Source of the DNA: Ustilaginoidea virens
Lineage: Eukaryota > Ascomycota > Sordariomycetes > Hypocreales > Clavicipitaceae
DNA: 64,000 nucleotides
Direction of reading: 5' to 3'
Assembly (NCBI RefSeq): GCF_000687475.1
Contig: NC_057317.1
Location: 5,704,501 to 5,768,500 of the forward strand
The notes below the pieces were generated by a model. The model was not told where the DNA came from, made no database searches, and saw only the letters and a list, made by a program, of their open reading frames with translations. A program made the position numbers and the translations under genes. Position 1 is the stretch's first letter. Each line of letters opens with the position of its first letter. Below, one piece after another: positions 35,371 through 46,155 of the stretch.

Positions 35371-35735
35371 CTACCCGGTTTTTTATATTAATCTTATAGA
35401 ATATGCCGCTTCCAACCTGCTGCCGAGCTAAATACTTATAGATACTAGGCCCGGCCCCCTACTAGTCCTACTAAGGGATTCTAATACCCTATATAAGAAA
35501 TTCGAGGTCGAGGAGATACTAACTACTAAAAACGCTTAGGGTTATAGCAGCAAATATAATATACTAGTAAAATAGAAGGGGTATGACTCGCCGACTTAGG
35601 AACCACTAGAGAACTTTGAGGATACTATAGCGCAAAAGGCATTTAAGTTTAAATAGGGGGATATTTAGACATATAATAGACCCGGCCGAACCCTATAGCA
35701 ACCCCGATATAAAATAGATGAAATTTTTCCTAAAG
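35371..35735 (+). pseudogene. Gypsy-1 Pol C-terminus with chromodomain
   Basis: This is the continuation of Gypsy-1 integrase after the nested Copia-1. The frame gives YKKFEVEEILTTKN, then YNILVKQKGYDSPTQEPLEN. That is a chromodomain with its aromatic positions KWKGY and TWEP changed by Trp-to-stop or Gln-type mutations (stops are read here as Gln). Chromodomains bind modified histone H3 and direct such elements to heterochromatin, which fits the setting. Confidence 0.85.
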
Positions 35736-35745
35736 AAGGGGGGTA

Positions 35746-35999
35746 TGTTATAGACTCGGGCTATACCTATATTATGGATTGACTGAGGCTCGGGCTGCGC
35801 CCGTGCCTAGTCCGGAACGGATAATATAAGGTAGACGCGCGGGCCCATAGGGCAATATTAGGGCTCTAGCCCGCGCCATATACGGATGTATATAGACTGC
35901 GGAAGGGACCCGATTTAGGCTCTTCTCCCTCCCTCCTTAGTTTTATTAATACATCCGATTAACGCCTATTCGCAGTCGCCCTAGGGCTAGTCCGTCATA
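35746..35999 (+). repeat. Gypsy-1, 3' LTR
   Basis: This 254-bp LTR starts TGTTATAGACTCGGG and ends AGTCCGTCATA. Differences from the 5' LTR are transitions. It is followed by the AGAAA duplication. Confidence 0.92.
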
Positions 36000-36928
36000 A
36001 GAAATAGGACTAAATAAGTTTTATAAACTACTACTGATATACTAATAGAAGAAACTTAATAAAATTCTTACTTATACTAAAGCTAAAATTAGGATAGCTA
36101 TCCTATACGCTTTATACCTACCCTAGTCCCCTATAAAAAACGATACTTTTATTTAATAGCTTACGACCTAACTATAGACTATCGCTAATATTATTATGCA
36201 TAAGAGAAAAACTAAACCGCTAGGAAGGGCCTTATAGTAGACCTAAGAAGTATAGTCGGCTATAATAGCAGTCTATAAAGCTATAAGAAAATAGAGAAAA
36301 GACTATACTAATCTAAATTAGTTAATAGTATAAACAGTAGAGACGAACTAAATTAAGGTTATCTAGTAGGAAAAGCGCTAGATATAGAGAGAAGCTATTA
36401 ATAAGGCTATAACGAAAAACGCAGACCTTTAGTCTCTAGAGAAATAGGCTTAGTTATATAATAGACTCCCCCTAGAATTAAAAGAAATCCCTATACTATT
36501 GAAAGGCAAAAGAGTATAAATATAAGAAGCAATAATATACTCCTCTAAAGCAAAAGTACTAATAGAAAGATTCTTCCTAATATTAATAGCTATCCTTAAC
36601 GATATTCTAGACCTATAATTTCCCTGCCTTACTAGTGCGATATTTACCCTTGAAGACGAATTCTTAAAGGTAGATATCTATCATACTCTCCGATATATAG
36701 CTAGCTAGAAAATATTAGGCCCTAATAGTATACCGGTAGGATTTCTTAAAGCTTATAGAGAACCGGTTATTAGAGCCCTAATAATACTCCTTAATGCTAT
36801 ATATAAAACCTGTTACTACTTAATATAGTTCTAAGAAGTTAAAGTCATAGTATTAAGAAAACCTAGTAAAATATCTAAAGAATACTAAAGAGCTAGGGCC
36901 TAACGCCTAATATCCCTTTTAAACCTCT
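36000..36928 (+). pseudogene. Tad-like LINE, ORF2 middle part (start of RT)
   Basis: The LINE resumes after Gypsy-1. The frame includes LGPNSIPVGFLKAYREP near 36715-36770 and VIVLRKPSK near 36845. These fit the first RT motifs of Tad/I-type LINEs (GPDGIPxxxLK and VxLxKPGK), with Asp changed to Asn. RT is cut at 36928 by Gypsy-2 (CCTCT before the LTR). The catalytic RT box, RNase H and the LINE 3' end are not in this window. Confidence 0.75.
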
Positions 36929-37181
36929 TGTCACGGACTCGGGCTATGCCCGTGTTATCGATTGGCTGGGGCTCGGGCTGCGCCCGTGCCTAGCCCGGGA
37001 CGGATTATATAAGGCAGACGCGCGGGCTGATGGGGTAACGCTAGGGCTCTAGCCCGCGCCACACACAGATATAAATAGGCCTCGGAGGGACTCCTATTCG
37101 GGCCCCTTCTTTTACTCCTTAGTTTATTCAATATATACGTTTGATGCCTATTTGCAGTCGCCCTAGGGCTAGTCTTTTATA
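36929..37181 (+). repeat. Gypsy-2, 5' LTR
   Basis: This 253-bp LTR starts TGTCACGGACTCGGG and ends GTCTTTTATA. CCTCT at 36924-36928 is the presumed left target duplication; its partner lies outside the window. Confidence 0.9.
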
Positions 37182-37229
37182 ATTAAATAAACTCTCTTAA
37201 CTTTTATTATTATATCATCTATAACTGCC

Positions 37230-38993
37230 GATAATGGATATAGACCCCTTATAGAATATTATAAGCTCGGATGATGCCTAATATGCTTCTGCTTGCCGAT
37301 AGGCCGTATAAATAGAGTTAATTACGAATACTATAGAATTACTTAATATAAGGTTCTAAGAATAGCTATCCTAAAGCTAAAAGAGTAAGCGCCGAGTATA
37401 TACCTAGGCTAAGCAGACTGAGCATTAGATATAGGCTCTTATTAACTAGATATAATAATAACTATTGTTAGTACCTATATTGACCTTAGACCGATCTTAG
37501 ACTGACTTTATCTTAATCCCGGAGGAAACTTAATAAAAACGTATATCGATACTATTACAATTCTGAGGGTAAATATAAAGTGAAGCCGGTATAAAGGCAA
37601 GACAAATATAAATAACCAGAAACGCAGGAAAGGTGAAAAGAGTCAAGAGACATATAGTGCATTAACAAGTTCAATTATGCTACCCTTTTACTATCTAGAA
37701 AGAAGGGCAAAAGCTATCTTAAATATATCTAAGAGAGAGGGTAGGCCCAGGCATCCAAGGTAGCCAGTAAGAGAGCTCCTCGTAATACCCATTATACCAC
37801 GTTATATCCAGCCTTACCATATATTTAAAAATAAGGTCTGATACGTCATATCAAGCCTTACCAAATAATGCCCGGTGTGCCACATAATATCCAGCCGTAT
37901 TAAATATTTTTTAAATAATGCCTGGTGTGCTACGTAATATCCGGCCGTATTAAATATCTTTTAAATAAGGCCCGGTGTGCCCACGTAATATCCGGCCGTA
38001 TTAAATATTTTTAAAATAAGGCCCGGTGTGCCTACGTAATATCCGGCCTTACCAAATGTCTTTTAAATCAGACCCGGTACGTTATATCCCGTCTTACCAT
38101 ATATTTAAAAAATAAGGCCCGATACGTCATATCAAGCCTTACCAAATTTAAAATAAGGCCCGATAAAGGCTTATCTCATTTGGTACACAGTACTAATCTA
38201 CTGAAAATCCGGAAGGTAAACGGTAAAGGCCCAAGGTTGGTAAGACTACCGTAAGTCCGGTGGGACAATCGTGAGTCCAAGAGACGGTGGAAGGGCCAGC
38301 AGTCTAGTAGACTACCGTAGGATTTTAACAGATACTAATCGGGGAACCCTTTAATAGCAAAAAGGCTATATTTATTATATAGAAGACCTTTATAGAATAT
38401 AAATTAGAGATCGATTAGGACTTTATTGGTAATGATAAGACTTAGTAGATATTTATCTACTAAAACCTTTCAGTTATAATCCAATCTTAAGTTGCAGCCT
38501 TCTTTAAGAATAGCGCGACCCTTTATTACCACCCTGCAGCCTTTTTTAACTACCTATAGCAACTCTTTAAGAATCTATATTAAGAGGAATATATAATTAT
38601 CGAGCTTAAGTATACCCTCTATTCAATACCAAAAGAACCTTTCTCTACTTTCTTTATATATTTTAAGGAAAAATTAGTATTAATAGGGGGGCTTAGTTGG
38701 CCCCAGTTAGTTAAGCTAGAAATACTCTAATCCGCCTTTAACCCTTATATATCAGAAAAGACTATTGGCCTAGGGGTCTCCCGTAAGGACTATAATACGG
38801 CTATTATATAGCACTATAAAATCGCTATCTACCTAGAGATAAGTCTTACTATAAAATATTATGCGGATCCTTCTTAAGATTATAATGCTAATACCTAGGA
38901 TCTGTAGATAACTACTCGGGATAAAGATAGTAATACGCCTATAATAGGCATCTATAAGCTAGGTTCGAAAGGCAAGCAAAGGTCACCTAGTAC
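37230..38993 (+). pseudogene. Gypsy-2 Gag, first segment
   Basis: This segment is homologous to Gypsy-1 Gag (compare 37230-37552 with 25640-25950, and 38336-38993 with 25960-26600). It is full of RIP-type stops and is split at 37552 by a solo LTR. It continues at 46723 after Copia-2. It has no function left. Confidence 0.8.
37553..38330 (-). repeat. Diverged Copia-1-type solo LTR with 50-bp repeats
   Basis: This 778-bp solo LTR has GATAC duplicated at 37548-37552 and 38331-38335. Its ends (minus strand TGTTAAAATCC ... GAATTGTAATA) and the outer 250 bp match Copia-1 LTRs. The middle differs: about four tandem copies of a 50-bp unit (GCCCGGTGTGCC, ACGTAATATCCGGCC, GTATTAAATATTTTT) at about 37870-38070, with degraded flanking units. 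It is a separate subfamily; the element body was lost by LTR-LTR recombination. Confidence 0.9.
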
Positions 38994-38998
38994 GAAAG

Positions 38999-39560
38999 TG
39001 TTAAACGGGCTTCGCCTGCTAAGATAATGCAGTATGCGAAGGATAAAGGCAGTGGAATGGTAAAATCGCAGTAAGGTAAAGTAACGGCACAGATAAGATA
39101 CGAGACTAAGGCGTAGGGACAATCTGATGTGCATTAATTCTGCATACTTGCTTGCGTGCATACATCCATACTTCCTTCCTTCCCACTATTTGGGTAGGAA
39201 TATCTAGGGATTTAAATACATAATATTCCAACATAGAACATCCCTAGTGAAATCAATCTGACGTAAATATCGTGACCATACTGTGATATCATAGATATAT
39301 GGCGAAATGTGCATTTGTAATGCATCGAGATTTGCGACGATAAAGTGGTGTGATCAATTTGTGATGCATCATACATTTGCGCGTAAGGGAATATATGTAA
39401 GTACTGGGTACTCAACTTTACTAGCAGCCGTCATATAAATATAAGTACTGAATACTTAATACCTTTTTCAATCTGATGATGCGGCGATGCGTAGGAATTA
39501 TCGGCGATAGATATCCAAAAATAATAAAATAAAATAACAATAAATAATTTCATTCTGACA
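38999..39560 (-). repeat. Copia-2, 3' LTR
   Basis: This 562-bp LTR has minus-strand ends TGTCAGAATGAAATT and CCCGTTTAACA. ORFs inside it (for example 39212-39415) recur in every copy of the LTR, but only because the LTR is repeated. Confidence 0.94.
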
Positions 39561-39597
39561 TACCCCCCTAGATAGGCTAGAATATAGCTCTATCTAG

Positions 39598-42500
39598 CTA
39601 GTCGGTATCACTCTCGTCATCTTCTGTTTTTCGTACTAGGTCCTCAATATCTACTAGGCCTAGTTGGTTACGGAAGGTAGTAAATCGTTGACCTATAAGA
39701 GCCTTTGTGAGCCCATCCGCTACTATATTATTAGTAGGGATATAAGTCAGGTCGAATAAACCCTGCTGATAAGCCTGTCGCAGCCAGCTGTTGTGGATAT
39801 CAACATGCTTTAATGCAGTGTTAATACGGGGCATTGTTGTTATTACTAGGCGTATAGCTTATAGGTTATCGCACTCAATAGTGACCTTATGATCAAGCTT
39901 AAGTCCTAGTTGTTCCATAAGACGGGTTACAGATATAGTGGTCTTAGCAGTTAACGATAGTGCTAGTAGCTCTGCTTCGCTAGAAGATGTGGTAACGGTG
40001 TGTTGTTTAGTGGCTTCCCAACCAATAGGTCCGCCAAATAGGCTAAAGAAAGAGCCTTAAGTAGACTTCCAGGTCTCTTTATCATCGGCAAAAGCAGCAT
40101 CAGAAGATATTAATAGTTCTTACTGGATATCATCACTTAGTTATTGTTGTATGGCAGTATATTGAATAGCTAAGTAACGTGTGATATAGAGGTACATTGT
40201 GACCCCTATGGCTAGTAGGTAATAGTAAGGGGAAGGGTTGTGTAGATATTCTAAAAGGCGGGAGACTGCCACAGCAGTATCAGGTCGGGTCATAGTAGTT
40301 AGGTAATTTATAGAGCCCATAAGCTTTTAGTACTAGTATATCTCATATACCGTAGCAATACCAGTATATTTATCAAGAGGCTGTTCTGGAATTAGATAGT
40401 TTTTATGTGTAATATTTCTTCCTTTTAAGAAGTCGTACGCAAGCTTTTCCATATAAGAGTCTTGCAATAGCCAGGTCTTAATAGGCCGATGCCGTATAAT
40501 TCGGATACCTAAGAACCATTTCAGAGTACCAAGGTCCTTCATTTTATAGGCTGCTTTTAATTTATTAACGAGGGATTCTGCTTTAGGACGATTCTTTGGT
40601 TGAAATAGTACTACTATATCATCCACAAAATAAAAGACTACTACAGTGGTAGTAATCATAATGCAAGGGTCTTCTGTAATAAGAGTAAGGTCGAGGGATT
40701 TAAGGGTTGATAAAAGCTCTTATTGCCATAGGTAAGGGGACCTGCGAAGACCATATAAGGCGCGCTATAATAATAGTGCCCATCCAGGTCTTTTAAATCC
40801 ATCCGGATATTCGATATAGACGACTTCGTCCTATAGGCTGTTAGTAAATGCCGATACAGCATCCATTTGTATAGTGTCAAGGTCGAACTTCATCATAATA
40901 GCTATTAAGATTCAGAAGGACTTAGCAGCTAGCGTAGCAGCATAAGTCTCTTTATCACTATAAGGTTAAAGATCACCACGCACACAAATTCGGGCTTTAA
41001 ATTTGGTGAGAAAGCCGTGTTTATCATACTTGTATTTAAACACCCACGTAAGTGGTATAGGCTTATAATTATTTAGAAGGTCTGATAGTTGTGTAGGCTT
41101 GAAGGTTCCTTTATTCCAGTTATCGCAGAATTCGCTCTTTACGGCCTCTTTAAATTCTGGTTCGAAACGGTAACCTTTTAGGTCTTTCCAAAACCTAGGT
41201 TTAGGCGGTAGGGATGATCGGTGTAGGCGTTCCTTAGTGCCTAGAAAAAAACTGCTAATAAAAGCCGTACTAGAAGCATTCTTACTAGCCAGCCTAGCTG
41301 ACCTTCGTAGTATAGGACTAATCTCAGCGCTTGCTTCAGAAGGATGTGTGGAAGCTGGGGTAGGTAGCTGGACTATAAGATGTTGTTGTTTACTAGGAAC
41401 AGCTTGTTCACTAGTAGGTATAGAAGTCGAAGGTAATATTATGCTAGTAGAAGGCATGGTAGGACTAGGAATATAAGGCTGAGTAGTGCTAGGGGTAGAA
41501 GGAACAGGTATAACAGTAGTAGAAGGGTGAGATATATAGAGTTCGTCTATATCCTCATACTCAGATGCGTTATCGATATGTTGTGGCAGTTGTATCTCAA
41601 TTCGTTGTGGTATAGTGGCGGTGGCTTTACCACTATAGAAGCTGTTTTTATCGAAAGTAATATCGCGAATTCGTCGTACTTCATAAGGGTCGGGAATCCA
41701 CACACAGTAGATATTAGTAGAATCGTAACCTACTAAATATCCTATCTCAGCGTATAGTGCTAGCTTTAATTCTCGTCGATCAGTGCCTTTTAACGCTGTT
41801 ATTGTCAATGGATAGGCCTTACAACCGTAAGCCTTGAGGAATAATATAAAAGGCCTAGGGTCGGTACGATATTAAGTATCCCTAGCATTATTAGCTAGCC
41901 AGGAATGAAGCCGTTGATGTGGTGTAATCCACTAAAGGCCTTGTTGTGGTGTGCGATTATATAAGAAGGTTACGGCTTTCCATAGCTCCGGCCATAGGTC
42001 TTCAGGTAGGTTAGCAGCTAGTCGTAAGGTCCTAGCTTTAGTCCCTATAATACCCCCCGAGCGTTCAGCTGGGCCGTTTTGGGCTGAGGTATAAGGCGCT
42101 ATAACTTCATCCTCTATACCTAAGGATGTCTTCTAATTGTGGTATTATTGCTGGAAAGCAGGATCGTTATCGCGATGAACAATAGAAATAGCAAGGTTCC
42201 ACTGGCGCTATAAATAGTTGTCAAGGTCTGCTAGCTTTCCTAGGATTTCCGACTGGGTCCTAGAATATAAAGGATAACAGAAGATAAATTTAGTATCGTC
42301 ATCCCGTAGTAATAGTACTGCAACAGCACCATTGTAAGCTTGGTCCAGTATAAATATATCAATATATACCCGCCAGAAAGGTCTTGGGCTAGGTAAATAG
42401 GGCTGCCGGCTGATAATCCTAGTGGCCTTAGATAGTGAGCACTACTCACAATCAATAGTAAGTAATCCCTTAATTTTAGCGCCGGTAGTCGACTAGACTA

Positions 42501-45272
42501 TCCTTTCCAAGGCTTCCTTATTAGGGTTGCCTAGTCTCTTATGCCATATCGTAGCCGTAGCTTCCGAGGCAGACGCATTATAGGTATCCTTCGAGATAGC
42601 CACTGCTGTAGCAGGCGCTATAGTAGGTTGAGTGGGATGAAATAGTGTGGATTGTATAGCCGCAGAATTGTTGATTGACGGAGACATATTTTTATCTAGT
42701 ATAGTAGGGTCTTCCCTACTAATAATAGATGAAGGCGGCATAGTATCCTTAGAGGTACTAGATATGGAAGGGCAAGATACCATAGTTTCATCAGAGGGGT
42801 AAGATACCGTAGTATCCTCAGTTGGGTAAGATACCGTAGTATCCCCAGTAGTGGTAGTGATGGCGGTTGGGTAAGATACCATAGTATCCTTAGTAGTAGT
42901 AGTGGTGGCAGTAGCAACAGCGACTTCGCTATACTCAATAACCTGCTGGCCAAACATCCGGTTGGTATAAAATAAACGGTCCTTATTGTGTGTAATCCAG
43001 CCAGTCTATGAGTTCCAGTGGTAATTTGCACGCATAAATCGCTCCAAGCTGGCCACATTAGTGTGAAATATCGGTATGTATGCTACGTGTAGTAGCTCGA
43101 AGATGCCTTTATTAGTATTTAATCGCACTCTTCCATATCCTAGTATAAAAGGATTAGATTCGCCTGCAAATGCTATTTCCAGCTCGATATTTGGTACGTA
43201 ATCTAGCAACCGGTCCTTATTATTAGTAATGTGGGTATTGGAACCACTATCCAGTATCCAGGAATCTTTAAGTAGATAGGGTGTGGTTGAGAGAGATGCC
43301 TGTAGGCTGGTAATAGGAAGGGATGCCTATAGGCTGGTAATAGATAGGGATGCCTGTAGGCTTGTAATAGATAGGGATGCCTGTGGGCTTGCCTGTGGGC
43401 TAATAATAGTCGTTGACGATATAGTCGGTTCGGGTTACACAACGTTATATAACGTATTACTATCCTTACTAGCAAACGCAATTCCAAGTAATATAGAAGG
43501 ATAGGGTGGTTATAACACAATAGGATTAATCGTGATTCCTTTCGCTTGCAATGCTTTAATAACTATATCCTTAAAGCGCTAATCAGATGAAAACTTAGAT
43601 TGAATTTTATTAAGTATAGTAGTATTAGGCTTCCAATCCTTAGGCGCCTTTTGCTGGTTTAAAACATAACAATCTTCCCAGCGATATAAAAGGCCACAAA
43701 TGCATAGTTATTTTGGCTTGGTAATATCAGTTGTTTTTTGTTGATTTTTATTGGTATCCATATCCTAGAAAGAGGCAAAGGCACCTTATGCTCTTTGTTA
43801 TTGTGAGGCAAACTCTTGCTCGAATAAATCTGTTGCAAAATGGTGATTCAGAACACTGTTGGAAATGTACTGGATACCGACAGTGGCGTACAAGGCGTTG
43901 CAGAATAAAACAAAGAGCTGGTTAAAGATTTAAAGCGCATAAGAGGTTGACCAGAGCAAAGATGTCAGGGAAATCTGATTCTAATTGTTGGTGACTATTC
44001 TAGCTAGAAAGAGGGAATTTTGGGCATATTTCTACCATCTTGAAAAAGTGGTTGAAAATAATGAAAAACCGCAAAAATAGCGAAAAACCCGACGAAAAGT
44101 CGGTCTGCCCAACCGTGCCCAGTCTGTGCCCAATATCCTACCCAGTGCATACCCAACCAAGCCCAGTGGCTTATAGCGGTGTGCCGGATGCCCTATAACA
44201 GCCTGCCGTACGGGCCGGAAGCCCTATATCGGTCTGCCGTAAATGACCGGTGTAGCGGGTGACTGTATGTAGAAGGCCGAAAGTGCTGGTATTAGCAAGG
44301 TTTGCCCATTTGGTAATCCCGTAGAAATGCGCCGCCTGTTGTGGGCCCTATGGCCCGCTGTGACCGGCCGCTGTGGCCGGCTGTGGGGCGCTGTGCCGGT
44401 GCCGTGACCGGCGCTGTGGCCCACTGTAATCGGCGTTGTGGGGCGCTGTGCCCCACCATAGCGCCTGGTATAGCCACCGTGATATCTCAACGTAGAGACG
44501 TCGTATGGTGGCGAGACCAGTACCAAAATACAGCTAAAAAGGCGCTGATTTCAACAAAATCACTAATATAATGACCGTCGGGTATCTTCTTCTCCCATCC
44601 TTCTTTATTATTGCGTTGCTTTTCCTTGATTCTGTTCTTCCAATAATTAGAAAAGGCTAGTGTAATAGATTCCACGGCGTCGATAAAATCCTAGGTTGGT
44701 CGGAGTCCTTATGTATCTGGTAGGTTGATATTAATAGCTTCTGCAAGGACTTTCTTATAGGAAGTAATCCAGCTGGATATCTTAGTCCTATTAGGACTTC
44801 GCAGTACAGCTGTATAGCGCTAGCGGATATCTTTTTCATGGTCCCAAGTGGTGGGCTGCAAGCGTTGTTTTAACAGGTATAGCTGTACGGCAACATCATT
44901 CTCCTGGCTTATAGTATCGTAGTAGTTGCCTATAGTTGCGATAATCCAGCATTAGATATTAACGAGAGCTTTTTTCTTATCCTTATAATCCTGTAGGGCA
45001 GTCCTATAGACATTTGTCATATACTGCAACCTAATAAAATCAGAATCGTCGAGGTCAAAGATAGAGGAAGTATAAGGCTTAATGGTAGAAGCGGTAGGCT
45101 CAACGGGCTATTATAAGGTAGGCCTATTAGGTTCCTCCACGGAAGGGTTGATATAGGCCCAGATGTTTTCGTTGACAGCGAACTTCTCAATAATCGAGAT
45201 CCATTTAAACCAGTCTTTACTGCCTAGCAGCTGGAAGTTTGCCGGGTTCCCCAGGTCGGTATTGGTAGCCAT
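39598..45272 (-). pseudogene. Copia-2 Gag-Pol
   Basis: Gag starts at ATG 45270-45272 (MATNTDLGNPANFQLL). The zinc knuckle CICGLLYRWEDC lies near 43704. Protease has LDSGSNTHI (Asp-Ser-Gly codons 43243-43251). Pre-integrase has IWHKRLGNPNKEAL near 42540. Integrase has HRDNDPAFQ near 42175 and the Glu motif NGPAERSGG (Glu codon 42064-42066). RT has ALYGLRRSPYLWQ and FVDDIVV (Asp codons 40618-40623). RNase H has SSSEAELLALS and ADGLTKAL, ending with a TAG at 39598. Gag N-terminus and the zinc knuckle are in different frames, so a shift lies between about 44480 and 43760. A few RIP-type stops (for example near 40960 and 40330) make this copy defective. Confidence 0.85.
43990..44480 (-). repeat. 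GC-rich low-complexity island inside Copia-2 Gag
   Basis: This block is strikingly GC-rich against its surroundings. The core (about 44330-44470) is built from short repeats related to GCGCTGTGGCC and CCGGC. The Gag frame passes through it as an Ala/Pro/Gly/Arg-rich segment (near 44470-44290), and the Gag-to-Pol frame change falls in or near it. It could be an expanded linker or a small inserted sequence. I saw no target duplication. Confidence 0.5.
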
Positions 45273-46140
45273 AGTGGAATAGGTAGGAAAGGCAGGATAG
45301 GTAGGATAGGTAGGATACGTAAGATAGATAGGAAAGAATAACAATAGGAAAGAATAATAACCTAGCCTTAGTCAAAGAAAAACCAACGGAATAAAAAGTC
45401 CAAGTAAATCCAAAGGGTAAAATAGTCCCGGTAAATAGTCCTAGGCAAAAGGGATCAATTATCCAGTCATAATATACCACACTTATGGTCTTCCGGCCTT
45501 AGTAGTCAAAAGTCGCTTGCCGGCTTCCTAAGTCAGAAGAAATGTTTCGCGCAGGCAAATGTGTCGGCACTGCTGCGTTCTTTTGGGCTATGCCTTGCAC
45601 TAGCAATTTGTATGGCAGCACGGATGCCCTAGCAGAACTTTTGCCCGAGGCTGATTTCTTCGTCGGAAAGAATATTTAATCGTAGAAAATCGTCTGGCAA
45701 GATAGCGACGATATAATAGAAGGTGCGCAGGTAAGCAGTCGGTATGCCTATTGCGCGTTGCGCGGCGAAGGTCGGATTAAGGTGACAGAGTTGCAATATG
45801 AAAATGCGCGATTGTGCTGGTTTGCACGCTATTTATCACGCGTTTATACGGTCCTAGTAATAATATTAGCACAGAGGTATAAGAAATATAGCAATAAGAA
45901 AAGATTGATATTGCATAAAATGCGTAATTGCACTCTTGCAAACCTATGCACAGCTGCGTGCAGCTGGCTAAAGTTAGTACGCAGTTGTTTGCGTGTATAA
46001 TAAAAGGGGGAAACAGCTGGCAATCCGTCGGACCAGCTGGTAATTTGTCGGCGTGCAGCTGGCAATAAATGCACGCGAATAATAGTCGGAGAGAAATCGA
46101 TAGGATAAAATAGATAGAATAAAGCGATTTACCGGGTGCA
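45273..46140 (-). other. Copia-2 leader region
   Basis: This 0.87-kb non-coding stretch lies between the 5' LTR and Gag. Just upstream of the ATG (45276-45330) is a short tandem run of TAGGATAGG/TAGGAAAGG units (plus strand). At 45961, 46014, 46034 and 46056 the heptamer CAGCTGG recurs, the last three 20-22 bp apart and followed by (C/T)AAT. I see no gene; an ORF over the repeat (45217-45480) is an overlap in the wrong frame. Confidence 0.65.
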
Positions 46141-46142
46141 AA

Positions 46143-46155
46143 CCGGGCTCATAAC
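46143..46155 (-). promoter_or_regulatory. Copia-2 PBS, complementary to the initiator tRNA-Met anticodon arm
   Basis: The plus strand reads CCGGGCTCATAAC, directly against the 5' LTR at 46156. It contains GGGCTCATAAC of the initiator tRNA-Met anticodon arm, as in Copia-1, but the match ends one base earlier. LTRs and coding sequence of the two families are otherwise unrelated at nucleotide level. Confidence 0.85.

Larger units (their letters stand above)
25322..35999 (+). mobile_element. Gypsy-1, complete chromodomain Ty3/gypsy element, split by Copia-1 copy 3
   Basis: AGAAA is duplicated at 25317-25321 and 36000-36004. The LTRs are 254 bp each (25322-25575, 35746-35999). A purine tract (AAAGAAGGGGGGTA) precedes the 3' LTR. 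The order is Gag, protease, RT, RNase H, integrase, chromodomain, which defines the chromovirus branch. Without the nested Copia-1 it is about 5.6 kb. It is inserted in a LINE. Confidence 0.94.

Noticed and set aside
38952..39415. Two ORFs that recur almost unchanged at 45974-46318 and 46369-46572
   Set aside because: They are inside the two Copia-2 LTRs; the similarity is LTR identity, not selection on a protein.
44224..44526. 100-codon ORF rich in Arg, Thr and Pro
   Set aside because: It reads through the GC-rich repeat island of Copia-2 Gag in a frame other than the N-terminal Gag frame; it may be part of the shifted Gag but is not a separate gene.
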